64,000 bases of DNA from Actinostola sp. cb2023. Lineage: Eukaryota > Cnidaria > Anthozoa > Actiniaria > Actinostolidae. Below the pieces are notes generated by a model. That model saw only the letters and a program-made list of their open reading frames with translations. It had not been told where the DNA came from and searched no databases. The stretch's first letter is position 1. Each line of letters opens with the position of its first letter. Where the stretch lies: NCBI GenBank assembly GCA_033675265.1, contig JAUJYZ010000277.1, positions 113,501-177,500 of the forward strand. Reading direction: 5' to 3'. The position numbers and the translations under genes are program-made. Shown here piece by piece: positions 1 through 13,846 of this stretch.

Positions 1-1364
1 ATATTATGAAGCCGAAAATCGTTTTATTTTTCTGTTCCAAACACAATTAAGGCAAATTTAACGGTTTAGGGCAATTCCTTTACACGTCAAAATATGTGAT
101 ATTTAAATATTTAACTAAACCACTTTAGCTTAGAGCTCTGAGGCAACGTTAATGGGGGGAGGAATATACGTGGTGCAATCTGAACGTCAAAACTGCTGGT
201 ACTGAATTGAGACCTAGGGACATGAATCTGCCTAATTTAGATCCTTTCCCTGCGGGCCGAGGTCGTTTGATGCCATTCTGATTTTCCAATCCATATTCAT
301 TATACATCTACATCTACATTCAGTATTGAGAGGGGGTATATTAAGGGGGATCAAATCCCTGGGACAATTGAAAAGGGTTACTTTCTATTCACGTGATCTA
401 AGATAACGTCACAACTGCTGTTGAGACGAGGCACTAGTAACAGGTATCCCAATGAGTAAATCACTCACTTCGTCATCCTAAGTGCTTTGAAAGGTTTAAT
501 GTTTAGCTATTTATCACATAGTTTGACCTGTTGATCGATGATGCGTGATTTTTGAATGACAAATTCTGAGCATAAATACGAGCTGCTAGTTGTAGTCAAT
601 ACAGACTACAGTCAGCCCCAACGTTATAATTACATCGCGTCAAGCTAGAAAAACTACGAAAAACAGGTTAGCTGGCACCATATGCAAGTGAAAGTCTACT
701 GAAGTTGAAACTTTCTTCTTTAATTAGAACTTCGCACTAATTTGTTTATTTTTGCTTTTGGTTGTTGTTGTTGTCTTGTTGGATCAAATTCAACTCCGCG
801 ATCCAATGGGAAACAAACCGGTATGATGTTGTTCTATATGACTTTTAAGTTTAAAAACATTTGTTTCTGTTTCCCTCTCTGTCCTTTTCTTCCTGCCATG
901 CTATGCTATGATCGAACGGTCACGTGTGTATCTGTTCTAACGCTTTTTCCCTTTCATCATTAACAGCAACACACCGACCGTCCGCCTGTAATATGGGTTT
1001 ATGGTGTGGGAGGAAAAAGAGGCCCTCTTTTTTTTTTTTTTTTCTGCATACAGTAGTAGGTAAAATAATATTTGTTTTTGTATAATTACACAGGTGAATA
1101 TCACAAAAATTTGCAAAAGTACTGACGACAATAGGAATAATTTTTATATTCGTCCGCCATTTTTAATTCCTTCAGTTGACGAAATGTTTCATTGGAAATC
1201 GTCAAGTACGTATGCTAGTTCAACAACGAGTACGAGTGTTTCATCACCTGGGAGTTCCTAACACCGAGAATCTGATGGCACTAGTTTAGCACTTCGAAGC
1301 TTTTAAAGTGTATGGGACAATTAATGAAACACGAAGTACGAGTTTTTGAATTGACTTCTCAAAC
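1..1364. other. Gene-free flank
   Basis: No open reading frame here looks like a protein family or an exon. The stretch is AT-rich, has a T-run near 1027-1043 and short low-complexity patches. I see no tRNA, rRNA or recognisable transposon end. Confidence 0.5.
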
Positions 1365-2696
1365 CACAGGTAGCCCAAGCTCAGTATCAGTGGCGTAAAT
1401 ACAGTAAATGTATAGGCTTTCTTGTTCTGGTGTACTTGAATAAATAAATAAAAAATCGTTTGCCTTTATTCGACTCGTACTTGTTCCTTGTGTTGTCCTT
1501 TACCTCTGTAGGAATTTCTAGGCCATTCCGCTTGAAATTGAGAGAGTTACGGCGGTTTTAACAAAAAATTCCCTACCAGTAAGAAAATATAGAAGGTAGG
1601 TCACTCGTGGCCGTCAGCGAACTCACATGGTCCCACTCAAATGCTCGTAAATCTCTCGAAACTAGACATAACGCCAAATTTCTTTCGGTAAACTGTAGTC
1701 CAATACAAGTCCGATAAATCACACTGCCATTCCCTTCTCTTACTCATCGCTATCTGCATCCAAGAGCAAGGTTTTTGTGACTTTTATCGGCAACATGAAC
1801 CTCTGTACCTTCAAGTCTGACACGGATTTTGAACGGCCGTACAAAAAATGCACACACCGGGGAGGGACAGAGGTACATTTGACACTTGAATACAATTTCC
1901 GTACCCTCCCGTGAGGATTGCAACCATATCTTGTCAGAGATTATAACAAAATCTTTTCTTCGAATTCGTGTTGATTTTCAATACCCCATTTGGAATTTGC
2001 TCCAAAGGCCTTTTCCTTGAAATCAGAAGCATTAATTTGACAGAAGAAATACTGTAATCTATGATAGAACGAAATTTTATTCAAGTGTCAACTTGATTAG
2101 ATTATTATATACTGCACGTTCGTATTTTGAACGAGCTTCACGCTCCTGGACGACACGTGTTGAAATAAACTATTGTATTGTATTGTACCTCTGTCCCTCC
2201 CCGGTGTGTGCATTTTTTGTACGGCCGTTCAAAATCCGTGTCAGACTTGAAGGTGCAGAGGTTCATGTTGCCGATAAAAGTCACAAAAACCTTGCTCTTG
2301 GATGCAGATAGCGATGAGTAAGAGAAGGGACTGGCAGTGTGATTTATCGGACTTGTATTGGACTACAGTTTACCGAAAGAAATTTGGCGTTATGTCTAGT
2401 TTCGAGAGATTTACGAGCATTTGAGTGGGACCATGTGAGTTCGCTGACGGCCACGAGTGACCTACCTTCTATATTTTCTTACTGGTTAGGAATGTTTTGT
2501 TAAAACCGCCGTAACTCTCTCAATTTCAAGCGGAATGGCCTAGAAATTCCTACAGAGGTAAAGGACAACACAAGGAACAAGTACGAGTCGAATAAAGGCA
2601 AACGATTTTTTATTTATTTATTCAAGTACACCAGAACAAGAAAGCCTATACATTTACTGTATTTACGCCACTGATACTGAACTTGGGCTACCTGTG
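1365..2696. repeat. Fold-back element with 513-bp inverted arms
   Basis: Positions 1365-1877 and 2184-2696 are reverse complements of each other over their whole 513 bp, with only scattered differences (for example near 1570/2490). They enclose a 306-bp centre. The outer ends begin CACAGGTAGCCCAAG and end with its complement. The centre carries a TATTGTATTGTA tail typical of short retroelement 3' ends. I see no transposase frame. It is either a large fold-back (MITE-like) DNA element or a head-to-head duplication; the long, similar arms imply fairly recent origin. Confidence 0.8.
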
Positions 2697-2956
2697 CTCA
2701 AACCTCATTTCAATTCAATTCAATTAATTACATTTCAATTCTGTATACTGTTAAATTTAACAAGGTTTGCGCAAATATAGTATAGCAAATCGTATCCATG
2801 GGTTCGATCGAGTGCGGTTTGAAATAAATATCACGAGTGCAGTTCAAAAGCTAGATTTTACAAATTGCACGAGCCGCATTCGTAGTGGAGCTTTGCTCTG
2901 TGGGGTTTCCCTGCCCATGTGCATGGCGAAGTCGTTTATAAAATAAAATAAAATAA
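2697..2956. other. Spacer ending in an AAAAT microsatellite
   Basis: Unique-looking AT-rich sequence with short CAATT and AAAAT runs; the AAAAT run at about 2937-2957 abuts the satellite that follows. No gene is visible. Confidence 0.5.
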
Positions 2957-5900
2957 AACTTGACCACTCTCTCACTCTCTCACTCACTCGACCACACACT
3001 CACTCAACTACTAACTTGACCACTCTCTCACTCACTCACTCACTCACTCGACACACACTCACTCACTCAACCACTAACTTGACCACTCTCTCACTCACTC
3101 GACTACTCACTCACTCAACTACTAACTTGACCACTCTCTCACTCACTCGACCACACACTCACTCAACCACTAACTTGACCACTCTCTCACTCACTCGACT
3201 GACCACTCACTCACTCACTCACTCAACTACTAACTTGACCACTCTCTCTCTCACTCACTCGACCACACACTCACTCAACTACTAACTTGACCACTCTCTC
3301 ACTCACTCTCACTCACTCACTCGACCACTCACTCACTCACTCACTCACTACTACTAACTTGACCACTCTCTCACTCACTCGACCACTCACTCACTCACTC
3401 AACTACTCACTACTTGACCACTCTCTCACTCACTCTCACTCACTCGACACTCACTCACTCAACCACTAACTTGACCACCACTCTCACTCACTCACTCGAC
3501 TACACACTCACTCAACCACTAACTTGACCACTCTCTCACTCACTCGACTACTCACTCACTCAACCACTAACTTGACCACTCTCTCACTCACTCGACTACT
3601 CACTCACTCAACTACTAACTTGACCACTCTCTCACTCACTCGACTACTCACTCACTCACACAACTGACCACTCTCACTTGACTCACTCACTCACTAACTT
3701 GACCACTCTCTCACTCACTCACTCAACTCAACTAACTTGACCACTCTCTCACTCACTCGACCACTCACTCACTCAACCACTAACTTGACCACTCTCTCAC
3801 TCACTCGACACTCGACACTCACTCAACCACTAACTTGACCACTCTCTCACTCACTCGACTACTCACTCACTCTCTAACTTGACCACTCTCTCACTCACTC
3901 ACTCACTCACTCACTCAACCACTGACCACTCACTCACTCGACCACACACTCACTCAACACTAACTTGACCACTCTCTCACTCACTCGACTACTCACTCAC
4001 TCAACCACTAACTTGACCACTCTCTCACTCACTCGACTACTCACTCACTCAACCACTAACTTGACCACTCACTCACTCGACCACACACTCACTCAACTAC
4101 TAACTTGACCACTCTCTCACTCACTCGACCACTCACTCACTCAACTACTAACTTGACCACTCTCACTCACTCGACTACACTCACTCAACCACTAACTGAC
4201 CACTCTCTCACTCACTCGACTACACACTTGACCACTCTCTCACTCACTCGACCACACACTCACTCACCACTAACTCACTCACTCACTTGACACACACTCA
4301 CTCACTAACTTGACCACTCTCTCACTCACTCACTACACTCACTCAACCACTAACTTGACCACTCTCTCACTCACTCGACACACACTCACTCACCACTCAC
4401 TTGACCACTCTCTCACTCACTCGACCACACACTCACTCTCACTCACTGACCACTCTCTCACTCACTCACTCACTCACTCAAACACTAACTTGACCACTCT
4501 CTCACTCACTCGACCACACACTCACTCACTCACCACTAACTTGACCACTCTCTCTCACTCACTCACTCGACCACACACTCACTCACTCACCACTAACTTG
4601 ACCACTAACTCACTCTCTCACTCACTCACTCGACCACACACTCACTCAACTACTAACTTGACCACTCTCTCACTCACTCGACACTCACTCACTCTCAACT
4701 ACTAACTTGACCACTCTCTCACACACTCTCACTCACTCGACTCGACACACTCACAACTACTAACTTTGACCACTCTCTCACTCACTCGACCACACACTCA
4801 CTCAACTACTAACTTGACCACTCTCTCACTCACTCGACTCACACACTCACTCAACCACTAACTTGACCACTCTCTCACTCACTCGACCACACACTCACTC
4901 AACCACTAACTTGACTCTCTCTCTCACTCACTCGACCACTCACTCACTCAACTCAACACTAACTTGACCACTCTCTCACTCACTCGACCACACACTCACT
5001 CAACTACTAACTTGACCACTCTCTCACTCACTCGACACACACACTCACTCAACCACTAACTTGACCACTCTCTCACTCACTCGACCACTCACTCACTCAA
5101 CCACTAACTTGACCACTCTCTCACTCACTCGACTACTCACTCACTCAACCACTAACTGACCACTTGACCACTCTCTCACTCACTCACTCACACACACTCA
5201 CTCAACCACTAACTTGACCACTCTCTCACTCACTCGACCACTCACTCACTCAACCACTAACTTCTCTCTCACTCACACACACTCAACTTGACCACTCACT
5301 CACTCTCACTCACTCAACCACGACCACTCTCTCACTCACTCGACTACTCACTCACTCAACTACTAACTTGACCACTCACTCACTCGACACTCACTCAACG
5401 ACTAACTTGACCACTCACTCACTCGACAACTCACTCAACTAACTTGACCACTCTCTCACTCACTCGACACACACTCACTCAACCACTAACTTGACCACTC
5501 TCTCACTCACTGACCACTCACTCACTCACTCTTGACCACTCACTCACTCTCACTCACTCAAACTTGACCACTCTCTCACTCACTCGACTACTCACTCACT
5601 CAACAACCACTACCACTTCACTCACTCTCTCACTCACTCTAACTTGACCACTCTCTCACTCACTCACTCACTCACTAACTTGACCACTCTCTCACTCACT
5701 CGACTACTCACTCACTCAACTACTAACTTGACCACTCTCTCACTCACTCGACCACACACTCACTCAACTACTAACTTGACCACTCTCTCACTCACTCAAC
5801 CACTCGACTACTCACTCACTCAACTCCACTAACTTGACCACTCTCTCACTCACTCGACCACTCACTCACTCAACTACTACTTGACCACTCTCTCACTTGA

Positions 5901-8900
5901 CCACTCTCTCACTCACTCGACCACACTCACTCACTCACTCAACTACTAACTTGACCACTCTCTCACTCACTCGACTACTCACTCACTCAACCACTAACTT
6001 GACCACTCTCTCACTCACTCGACCACACACTCACTCAACTACTAACTTGACCACTCTCTCACTCACTCGACCACACACTCACTCAACTACTAACTTGACC
6101 ACTCTCTCTCTCACTCACTCGACACACACACTCTCTCACTCACTCACTCACTCAACTACTAACTTGACCACTCTCTCACTCACTCGACCACACACTCACT
6201 CAACCACTAACTTGACCACTCTCTCACTCACTCGACCACACACTCACTCAACTACTAACTTGACCACTCTCTCTCACTCACTACTCACTCACTCAACACT
6301 TGACCACTCTCTCACTCACTAACTTGACCACTCTCTCACACTCACTCGACTTATCACTCACTCAACTACTAACTTGACCACTCTCTCACTCACTCGACCA
6401 CACACTCACTCAACTACTAACTTGACCACTCTCTCACTCACTCGACCACTCACTCACTCAACCACTAACTTGACCACTCTCTCACTCACTCGACTACTCA
6501 CTCACTCAAACTACTAACTTGACCACTCTCTCACTCACTCGACCACACACTCACTCAACTACTAACTTGACCACTCTCTCACTCACTCGACACACACTCA
6601 CACTAACTTGACCACTCTCTCACTCACTCACACACTCACTCAAACTAACTGACCACTTGACCACTCTGACCACTCTCACTCACTCACCACTCACTCACTC
6701 AACTACTAACTTGACCACTCTCTCACTCACTCGACTACACACTCACTCAACCACTAACTTGACCACTCTCTCACTCACTCGACTACTCACTCACTCAACC
6801 ACTAACTTGACCACTCTCTCACTCACTCGACACTCACTCACTCACTCAACCACTAACTTGACCACTAACTCACTCACTCGACTACTCACTCACTCTCAAC
6901 CACTAACTTGACCACTCTCTCACTCACTCGACTACTCACTCACTCAACCACTAACTTGACCACTCTCTCACTCACTCGACTACTCACTCACTCAACCACT
7001 AACTTGACCACTCTCTCACTCACTCGACCACACACTCACTCAACTACTAACTTGACCACTCTCTCACTCACTCGACTACTCACTCACTCAACTACTAACT
7101 TGACCACTCTCTCACTCACTCGACCACACACTCACTCAACTACTAACTTGACCACTCTCTCACTCACTCGACCACACACTCACTCAACCACTAACTTGAC
7201 CACTCTCTCACTCACTCGACCACACACTCACTCAACTACTAACTTGACCACTCTCTCACTCACTCGACTACACACTCGACTAACTTGACCACTCTCTCAC
7301 TCACTCGACCACTCACTCACTCAACCACTCGACTCACTCACTCAACCACTAACTTGACCACTCTCTCACTCACTCGACTACTCACTCACTCAACCACTAA
7401 CTTGACCACTCTCTCACTCACTCGACCACACACTCACTCAACTACTAACTTGACCACTCTCTCACTCACTCGACTACTCACTCACTCACTACTCACTAAC
7501 TTGACCACTCTCTCACTCACTCGACACACACACTCACTCAACACTAACTTGACCACTCTCTCACTCACTCGACCACACACTCACTCAACCACTAACTTGA
7601 CACTCTCTCACTCACTCACTCGACCACCACTCTAACTCACTCACTCACTCGACCACACACTCACTCAACCACTAACTTGACCACTCTCACTCTCACTCAA
7701 CACTCGACTCTCTCACTCACTCACTCACTCACTCAACCACTAACTTGACCACTCTCTCACTCACTCGACCACACACTCACTCAACCACTAACTTGACCAC
7801 TCTCTCACTCACTCTCACTCACTCGACTCACTCACTCTCACTCAACCACTAACTTGACCACTCACTCAACACTCACTCACTCACTCAACTAACTTGACCA
7901 CTCACTCACACTCACTCACTACTAACTTGACACACTCACTCAACCACTAACTTGACCACTCTCTCACTCACTCGACTACTCACTCACTCAACCACTAACT
8001 TGACCACTCTCTCACTCACTCGACTACTCACTCACTCAACACACTGACCACTCTCTCACTCACTGACCACACACTCACTCTAACTCACTCACTCTCACAC
8101 ACTCACTCAACACTAACTTGACCACTCTCTCACTCACTCGACACACACTCACTCAACCACTAACTTGACCACTCTCTCACTCACTCGACTACACACACTC
8201 AACTACTAACTTGACCACTCTCTCACTCACTCGACCACTCACTCACTCAACCACTCACACTCTCACTCACTCGACCACTCACTCACTCAACTACTAACTT
8301 GACCACTCTCACTCACTCGACCACTCACTCACTCAACACACTCTCTCTCACTCACTAACACACTGACTCACCACTAACTGACCACTCACTCACTCACTCG
8401 ACACACTCACTCACTCAACTACTAACTTGACCACTCTCTCACTCACTCGACTACTCACTCACTCAACCACTAACTTGACCACTCTCTCACTCACTCGACA
8501 CTCACTCAACACTAACTTGACCACTCTCTCACTCACTCGACACTCACTCACTCAACTACTAACTTGACCACTCTCTCACTCACTCGACACACACTCACTC
8601 AACTACTAACTTGACCACTCTCTCACTCACTCGACACACTCACTCACTCAACCACTAACTCGACACTCACTCACACACTCTCACTCACTCACACTCACTC
8701 ACTCAACCACTAACTTGACCACTCTCTCACTCACTCGACACTCACTCACTCAACTTGACCACTCTCTCACTCACTCGACCACACACTCACTCAACTACTA
8801 ACTTGACCACTCTCTCACTCACTCGACCACACACTCACTCAACCACTAACTTGACCACTCTCTCACTCACTCGACCACACACTCACTCAACTACTAACTT

Positions 8901-11900
8901 GACCACTCTCTCACTCACTCGACTACTCACTCACTCAACTACTAACTTGACCACTCTCTCACTCACTCGACCACTAACACACTCACTCACACTCACTACT
9001 AACTTGACCACTCTCTCACTCACTCGACCACACACACTCACTCAACCACTAACTTGACCACTCTCTCACTCACTCGACCACACACTCACTCAACTACTAA
9101 CTTGACCACTCTCTCACTCACTCGACCACACACTCACTCAACCACTAACTTGACCACTCTCTCACTCACTCGACCACACACTCACTCACACTAACTGACC
9201 ACTCACTCACTCGACCACTCACTCACTCAACTACTAACTTGACCACTCTCTCACTCACTCGACTACTCACTCACTCAACCACTAACTTGACCACTCTCTC
9301 ACTCACTCGACCACACACTCACTCAACTACTAACTTGACCACTCTCTCACTCACTCGACTACTCACTCACTCAACTACTATAACTTGACCACTCTCTCAC
9401 TCACTCGACTACTAACTTGACCACACACTCACTCGACACTCACTCACACTAACTTCACTCACTCACTCGACCACACACTCACTCAACCACTAACTTGACC
9501 ACTCTCTCACTCACTCGACACACTCACTCACTCACTCACTCACCACTCACTTGACCACTCTCTCACTCACTCGACGACACACACTCACTCAACTACTAAC
9601 TTGACCACTCTCTCACTCACTCGACTACTCACTCACTCAACCACTAACTTGACCACTCTCTCACTCACTCGACTACTCACTCACTCAACTACTAACTTGA
9701 CCACTCTCTCACTCACTCGACCACACACTCACTCAACTACTAACTTGACCACTCTCTCACTCACTCGACCACACACTCACTCAACCACTAACTTGACCAC
9801 TCTCTCACTCACTCGACCACACACTCACTCAACCACTAACTTGACCACTCTCTCACTCACCACGACACACTCACTCACCACTAACTTGACCACTCTCTCA
9901 CTCACTCGACCACTCACTCAACCACTAACTTGACCACTCTCTCACTCACTCGACCACACACTCACTCAACCACTAACTTGACCACTCTCTCACTCACTCG
10001 ACTACTCACTCACTCAACCACTAACTTGACCACTCTCTCACTCACTCGACTACTCACTCACTCAACCACTAACTTGACCACTCTCTCACTCACTCGACTA
10101 CTCACTCACTCACTCAACCACTAACTTGACCACTCTCTCACTCACTCGACTACTCACTCACTCAACCACTAACTTGACCACTCTCTCACTCACTCGACCA
10201 CACACTCACTCTACTAACTTGACCACACTCAACCACTAACTTGACTCACTCACTCTCTCACTCACTCGACTCTCTCACTCACTCTCACTCACTCACTCAC
10301 CACTAACTTGACCACTCACTCTCTCACTCACTCGACCACACACTCACTCAACCACTAACTTGACCACTCTCTCACTCACTCGACTACTCACTCACTCAAC
10401 TACTAACTTGACCACTCTCTCACTCACTCGACTACTCACTCACTCAAACTAACTGACCACTCTGACCACTCTCTCACTCACTCGACCCACACTCACACAC
10501 ACACTCACCACTACTAACTCACTACTAACCACTCTCTCACTCACTCGACTACTCACTCACTCAACTACTAACTTGACCACTCTCTCACTCACTCGAGTAC
10601 TCACTCACTCAACACTAACTGACTGACTCTCTCTCACTCACACTCACTCACTCGACTCACTCACTCACTCAACCACTCAAACTTGACCACTCTCTCACTC
10701 ACTCGACCACACACTCACTCAACCACTAACTTGACCACTCTCTCACTCACTCGACTACTCACTCACTCAACTACACTCTCTCTCTCACTCACTCGACTAC
10801 TCACTCACTCAACCACTAACTTGACCACTCTCTCACTCACTCGACCACACACTCACTCAACCACTAACTTGACCACTCTCTCACTCACTCGACTACTCAC
10901 TCACTCAACCACTAACTTGACCACTCTCTCACTCACTCGACTACTCACTCACTCAACCACTAACTGAACTTGACCACTCTCTCACTCACTCGACCACTCA
11001 CTCACTCACTCACTCACTAACTAACTTGACCACTCTCTCACTCACTCGACCACACACTCACTCAACCACTAACTTGACCACTCTCTCACTCACTCGACCA
11101 CTCACTCACACTAAACCACTAACTTGACCACTCTCTCTCACTCACTCGACCACTCACTCACTCAACTACTAACTGACCACTCTCTCTCACTCACTCGACT
11201 ACTCACTCACTCAACTACTAACTTGACCACTCTCTCACTCACTCGACCACACACTCACTCAACTACTAACTTGACCACTCTCTCACTCACTCGACTACTC
11301 ACTCACTCAACCACTAACTTGACCACTCTCTCACTCACTCGACTACTCACTCACTCAACCACTAACTTGACCACTCTCTCACTCACTCGACCACACACTC
11401 ACTCAACTACTAACTTGACCACTCTCTCACTCACTCGACCACACACTCACTCAACCACTAACTTGACCACTCTCTCACTCACTCGACCACACACTCACTC
11501 AACTACTAACTTGACCACTCTCTCTCACTCACTCGACTACTCACTCACTCAACTACTAACTTGACCACTCTCTCACTCACTCGACCACACACTCACTCAA
11601 CTACTAACTTGACCACTCTCTCACTCACTCTCGACCACACACTCACTCACCACTAACTTGACCACTCTCTCACTCACTCGACCACACACTCACTCAACTA
11701 CTAACTTGACCACCACTCTCTCACTCACTCGACCACACACTCACTCAACCACTAACTTGACCACTCTCTCACTCACTCGACCACACACTCACTCAACTAA
11801 CTGACCAACTTGACCACTCTCTCAACTACTAACACTGACCACACTCACTCGACTACTCACTCACTCAACCACTAACTTGACCACTCTCTCACTCACTCGA

Positions 11901-13528
11901 CCACTCACTCACTCAACGACTAACTTGACCACTCTCTCACTCACTCACACACACTCACTCAACTACTACTTGACCACTCTGACTCACTCACTCTCACTCA
12001 CTAACTTGACCACTCTCTCACTCACTTCACACTCACTACTACTAACTTGACCACTCTCACTCACTCGACTACACACACTCACTCAACCACTAACTTGACC
12101 ACTCACTCACTCACTCGACACACACACTCACTCAACCACTAACTTGACCACTCTCTCACTCACTCGACTACTCACTCACTCAACCACTAACTTGACCACT
12201 CTCTCACTCACTCGACCACACACTCACTCAACTACTAACTTGACCAAACTACTAACTTGACCACTCTCTCACTCACTCGACTACTCACTCACTCAACCAC
12301 TAACTTGACCACTCTCTCACTCACTCGACTACTCACTCACTCAACTACTAACTTGACCACTCTCTCACTCACTCGACTCGACACACACTCACTCGACTAC
12401 TAACTTGACCACTCTCTCACTCACTCGACCACACACTCACTCAACTACTAACTTGACCACTCTCTCTCACTCACTCGACTACTCACTCACTCAACCACTA
12501 ACTTGACCACTCTCTCACTCACTCGACCACACACTCACTCAACTACTAACTTGACCACTCTCTCACTCACTCGACTACTCACTCACTCAACTACTAACTT
12601 GACCACTCTCTCACTCACTCGACCACACACTCACTCAACCACTAACTTGACCACTCTCTCACTCACTCGACTACTCACTCACTCACTCACTAACTTGACC
12701 ACTCTCTCACTCACTCGACTACTCACTCACTCAACTACTAACTTGACCACTCTCTCACTCACTCGACCACACACTCACTCAACTACTAACTTGACCACTC
12801 TCTCACTCACTCGACTACTCACTCACTCAACCACTAACTTGACCACTCTCTCACTCACTCGACCACACACTCACTCAACCACTAACTACTAACTTGACCA
12901 CTCTCTCACTCACTGACACTCACTCTCTCACTCACTCGACTACTCACTCACTCAACTACTAACTTGACCACTCTCTCACTCACTCGACCACACACTCACT
13001 CAACTACTAACTTGACCACTCTCTCACTCACTCGACTACTCACTCACTCAACCACTAACTTGACCACTCTCTCACTCACTCGACCACACACTCACTCAAC
13101 CACTAACTTGACCACTCTCTCACTCACTCGACTACTCACTCACTCAACTACTAACTTGACCACTCTCTCACTCACTCGACCACACACTCACTCAACTACT
13201 CACTTGACACACTCTCTCACTCACTCGACCACACACTCACTCAACTCAACTCACTAACTTGACCACTCTCTCACTCACTCGACCACACACTCACTCAACC
13301 ACTAACTTGACCACTCTCACTCACTCACTCTCACTACTAACTTGACACTCACTCACTCACTACTACTAACTTGACCACTCTGACCACTCTACTCACTCAC
13401 TCAACTACACTCTCTCACTCACTCGACTACTCACTCACTCAACCACTAACTTGACCACTCTCTCACTCACTCGACCACACACTCACTCAACCACTAACTT
13501 GACCACTCCCAGTCTCACTCGACCACAC
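2957..13528. repeat. 10.6-kb satellite, 48-bp unit
   Basis: About 220 tandem copies of a 48-bp unit starting AACTTGACCACTCTC, then CACTCACTCGAC, then one of two interchangeable cores (CACACACTCACTC or TACTCACTCACTC), then AAC/TCACT or AACTACT. Many units are trimmed or elongated by CACT or CTCA steps. The + strand is almost devoid of G apart from the GAC/TTGAC positions. The unit length is a multiple of three, so long artificial frames (NLTTLSLTRPHTHSTT-like) appear; they are not genes. The array ends about 180 bp before the first coding exon of the TMEM180-like gene. Confidence 0.97.
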
Positions 13529-13705
13529 AATGTCAAAGACTTTATTGTGAATATTTGAAATAAGTAAATGCTCTCCAATAAGATAAGTCCTTTGGAGGTG
13601 AGTTACGCATATCATTTCGGCATGGGTACCCTGTGTCTTTCTCAAACGCGGGTGACCTGGAACTGATTATAATACTGAACATTAAGTTCCTGCTTGTATA
13701 TAACA
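13529..13705 (+). promoter_or_regulatory. Probable 5' leader/promoter of TMEM180-like gene
   Basis: This short unique stretch between the satellite and the first recognised start codon must hold the leader, and perhaps the promoter, unless an untranslated exon lies further upstream. I see no clear TATA box or initiator; the assignment rests only on position. Confidence 0.3.
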
Positions 13706-13846
13706 ATGATTGCCGTTCAATTATGTCTTGCTTATGGATCAATGGCACTTTTTATTGCTCTACTAAACAATGTGTTTCTATTGTACTACGTGGATCTGTT
13801 TGTATCAGTTTATCGCATCGACAAGACATCGTTTTGGTTGGGAGAG
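13706..13846 (+). CDS. MFSD13A: TMEM180-like exon 1
   Basis: Encodes 47 residues from ATG at 13706 to GAG at 13844-13846, followed by the donor GTGAGT. The sequence contains a first hydrophobic helix ([20 protein letters not shown]) and then [19 protein letters not shown], the conserved N-terminus of the family. The intron falls in phase 0. An in-frame TTG lies four codons upstream, but the ATG matches the family start better. Confidence 0.88.

Noticed and set aside
3016..13257. Many threonine/serine-rich frames (NLTTLSLTRPHTHSTT repeats)
   Set aside because: Translation of the 48-bp satellite; starts are non-ATG or chance, and frames end wherever a unit is irregular.
2957..13528. Possible CRISPR-like repeat array
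   Set aside because: Units are contiguous with no unique spacers, and the context is animal nuclear DNA.
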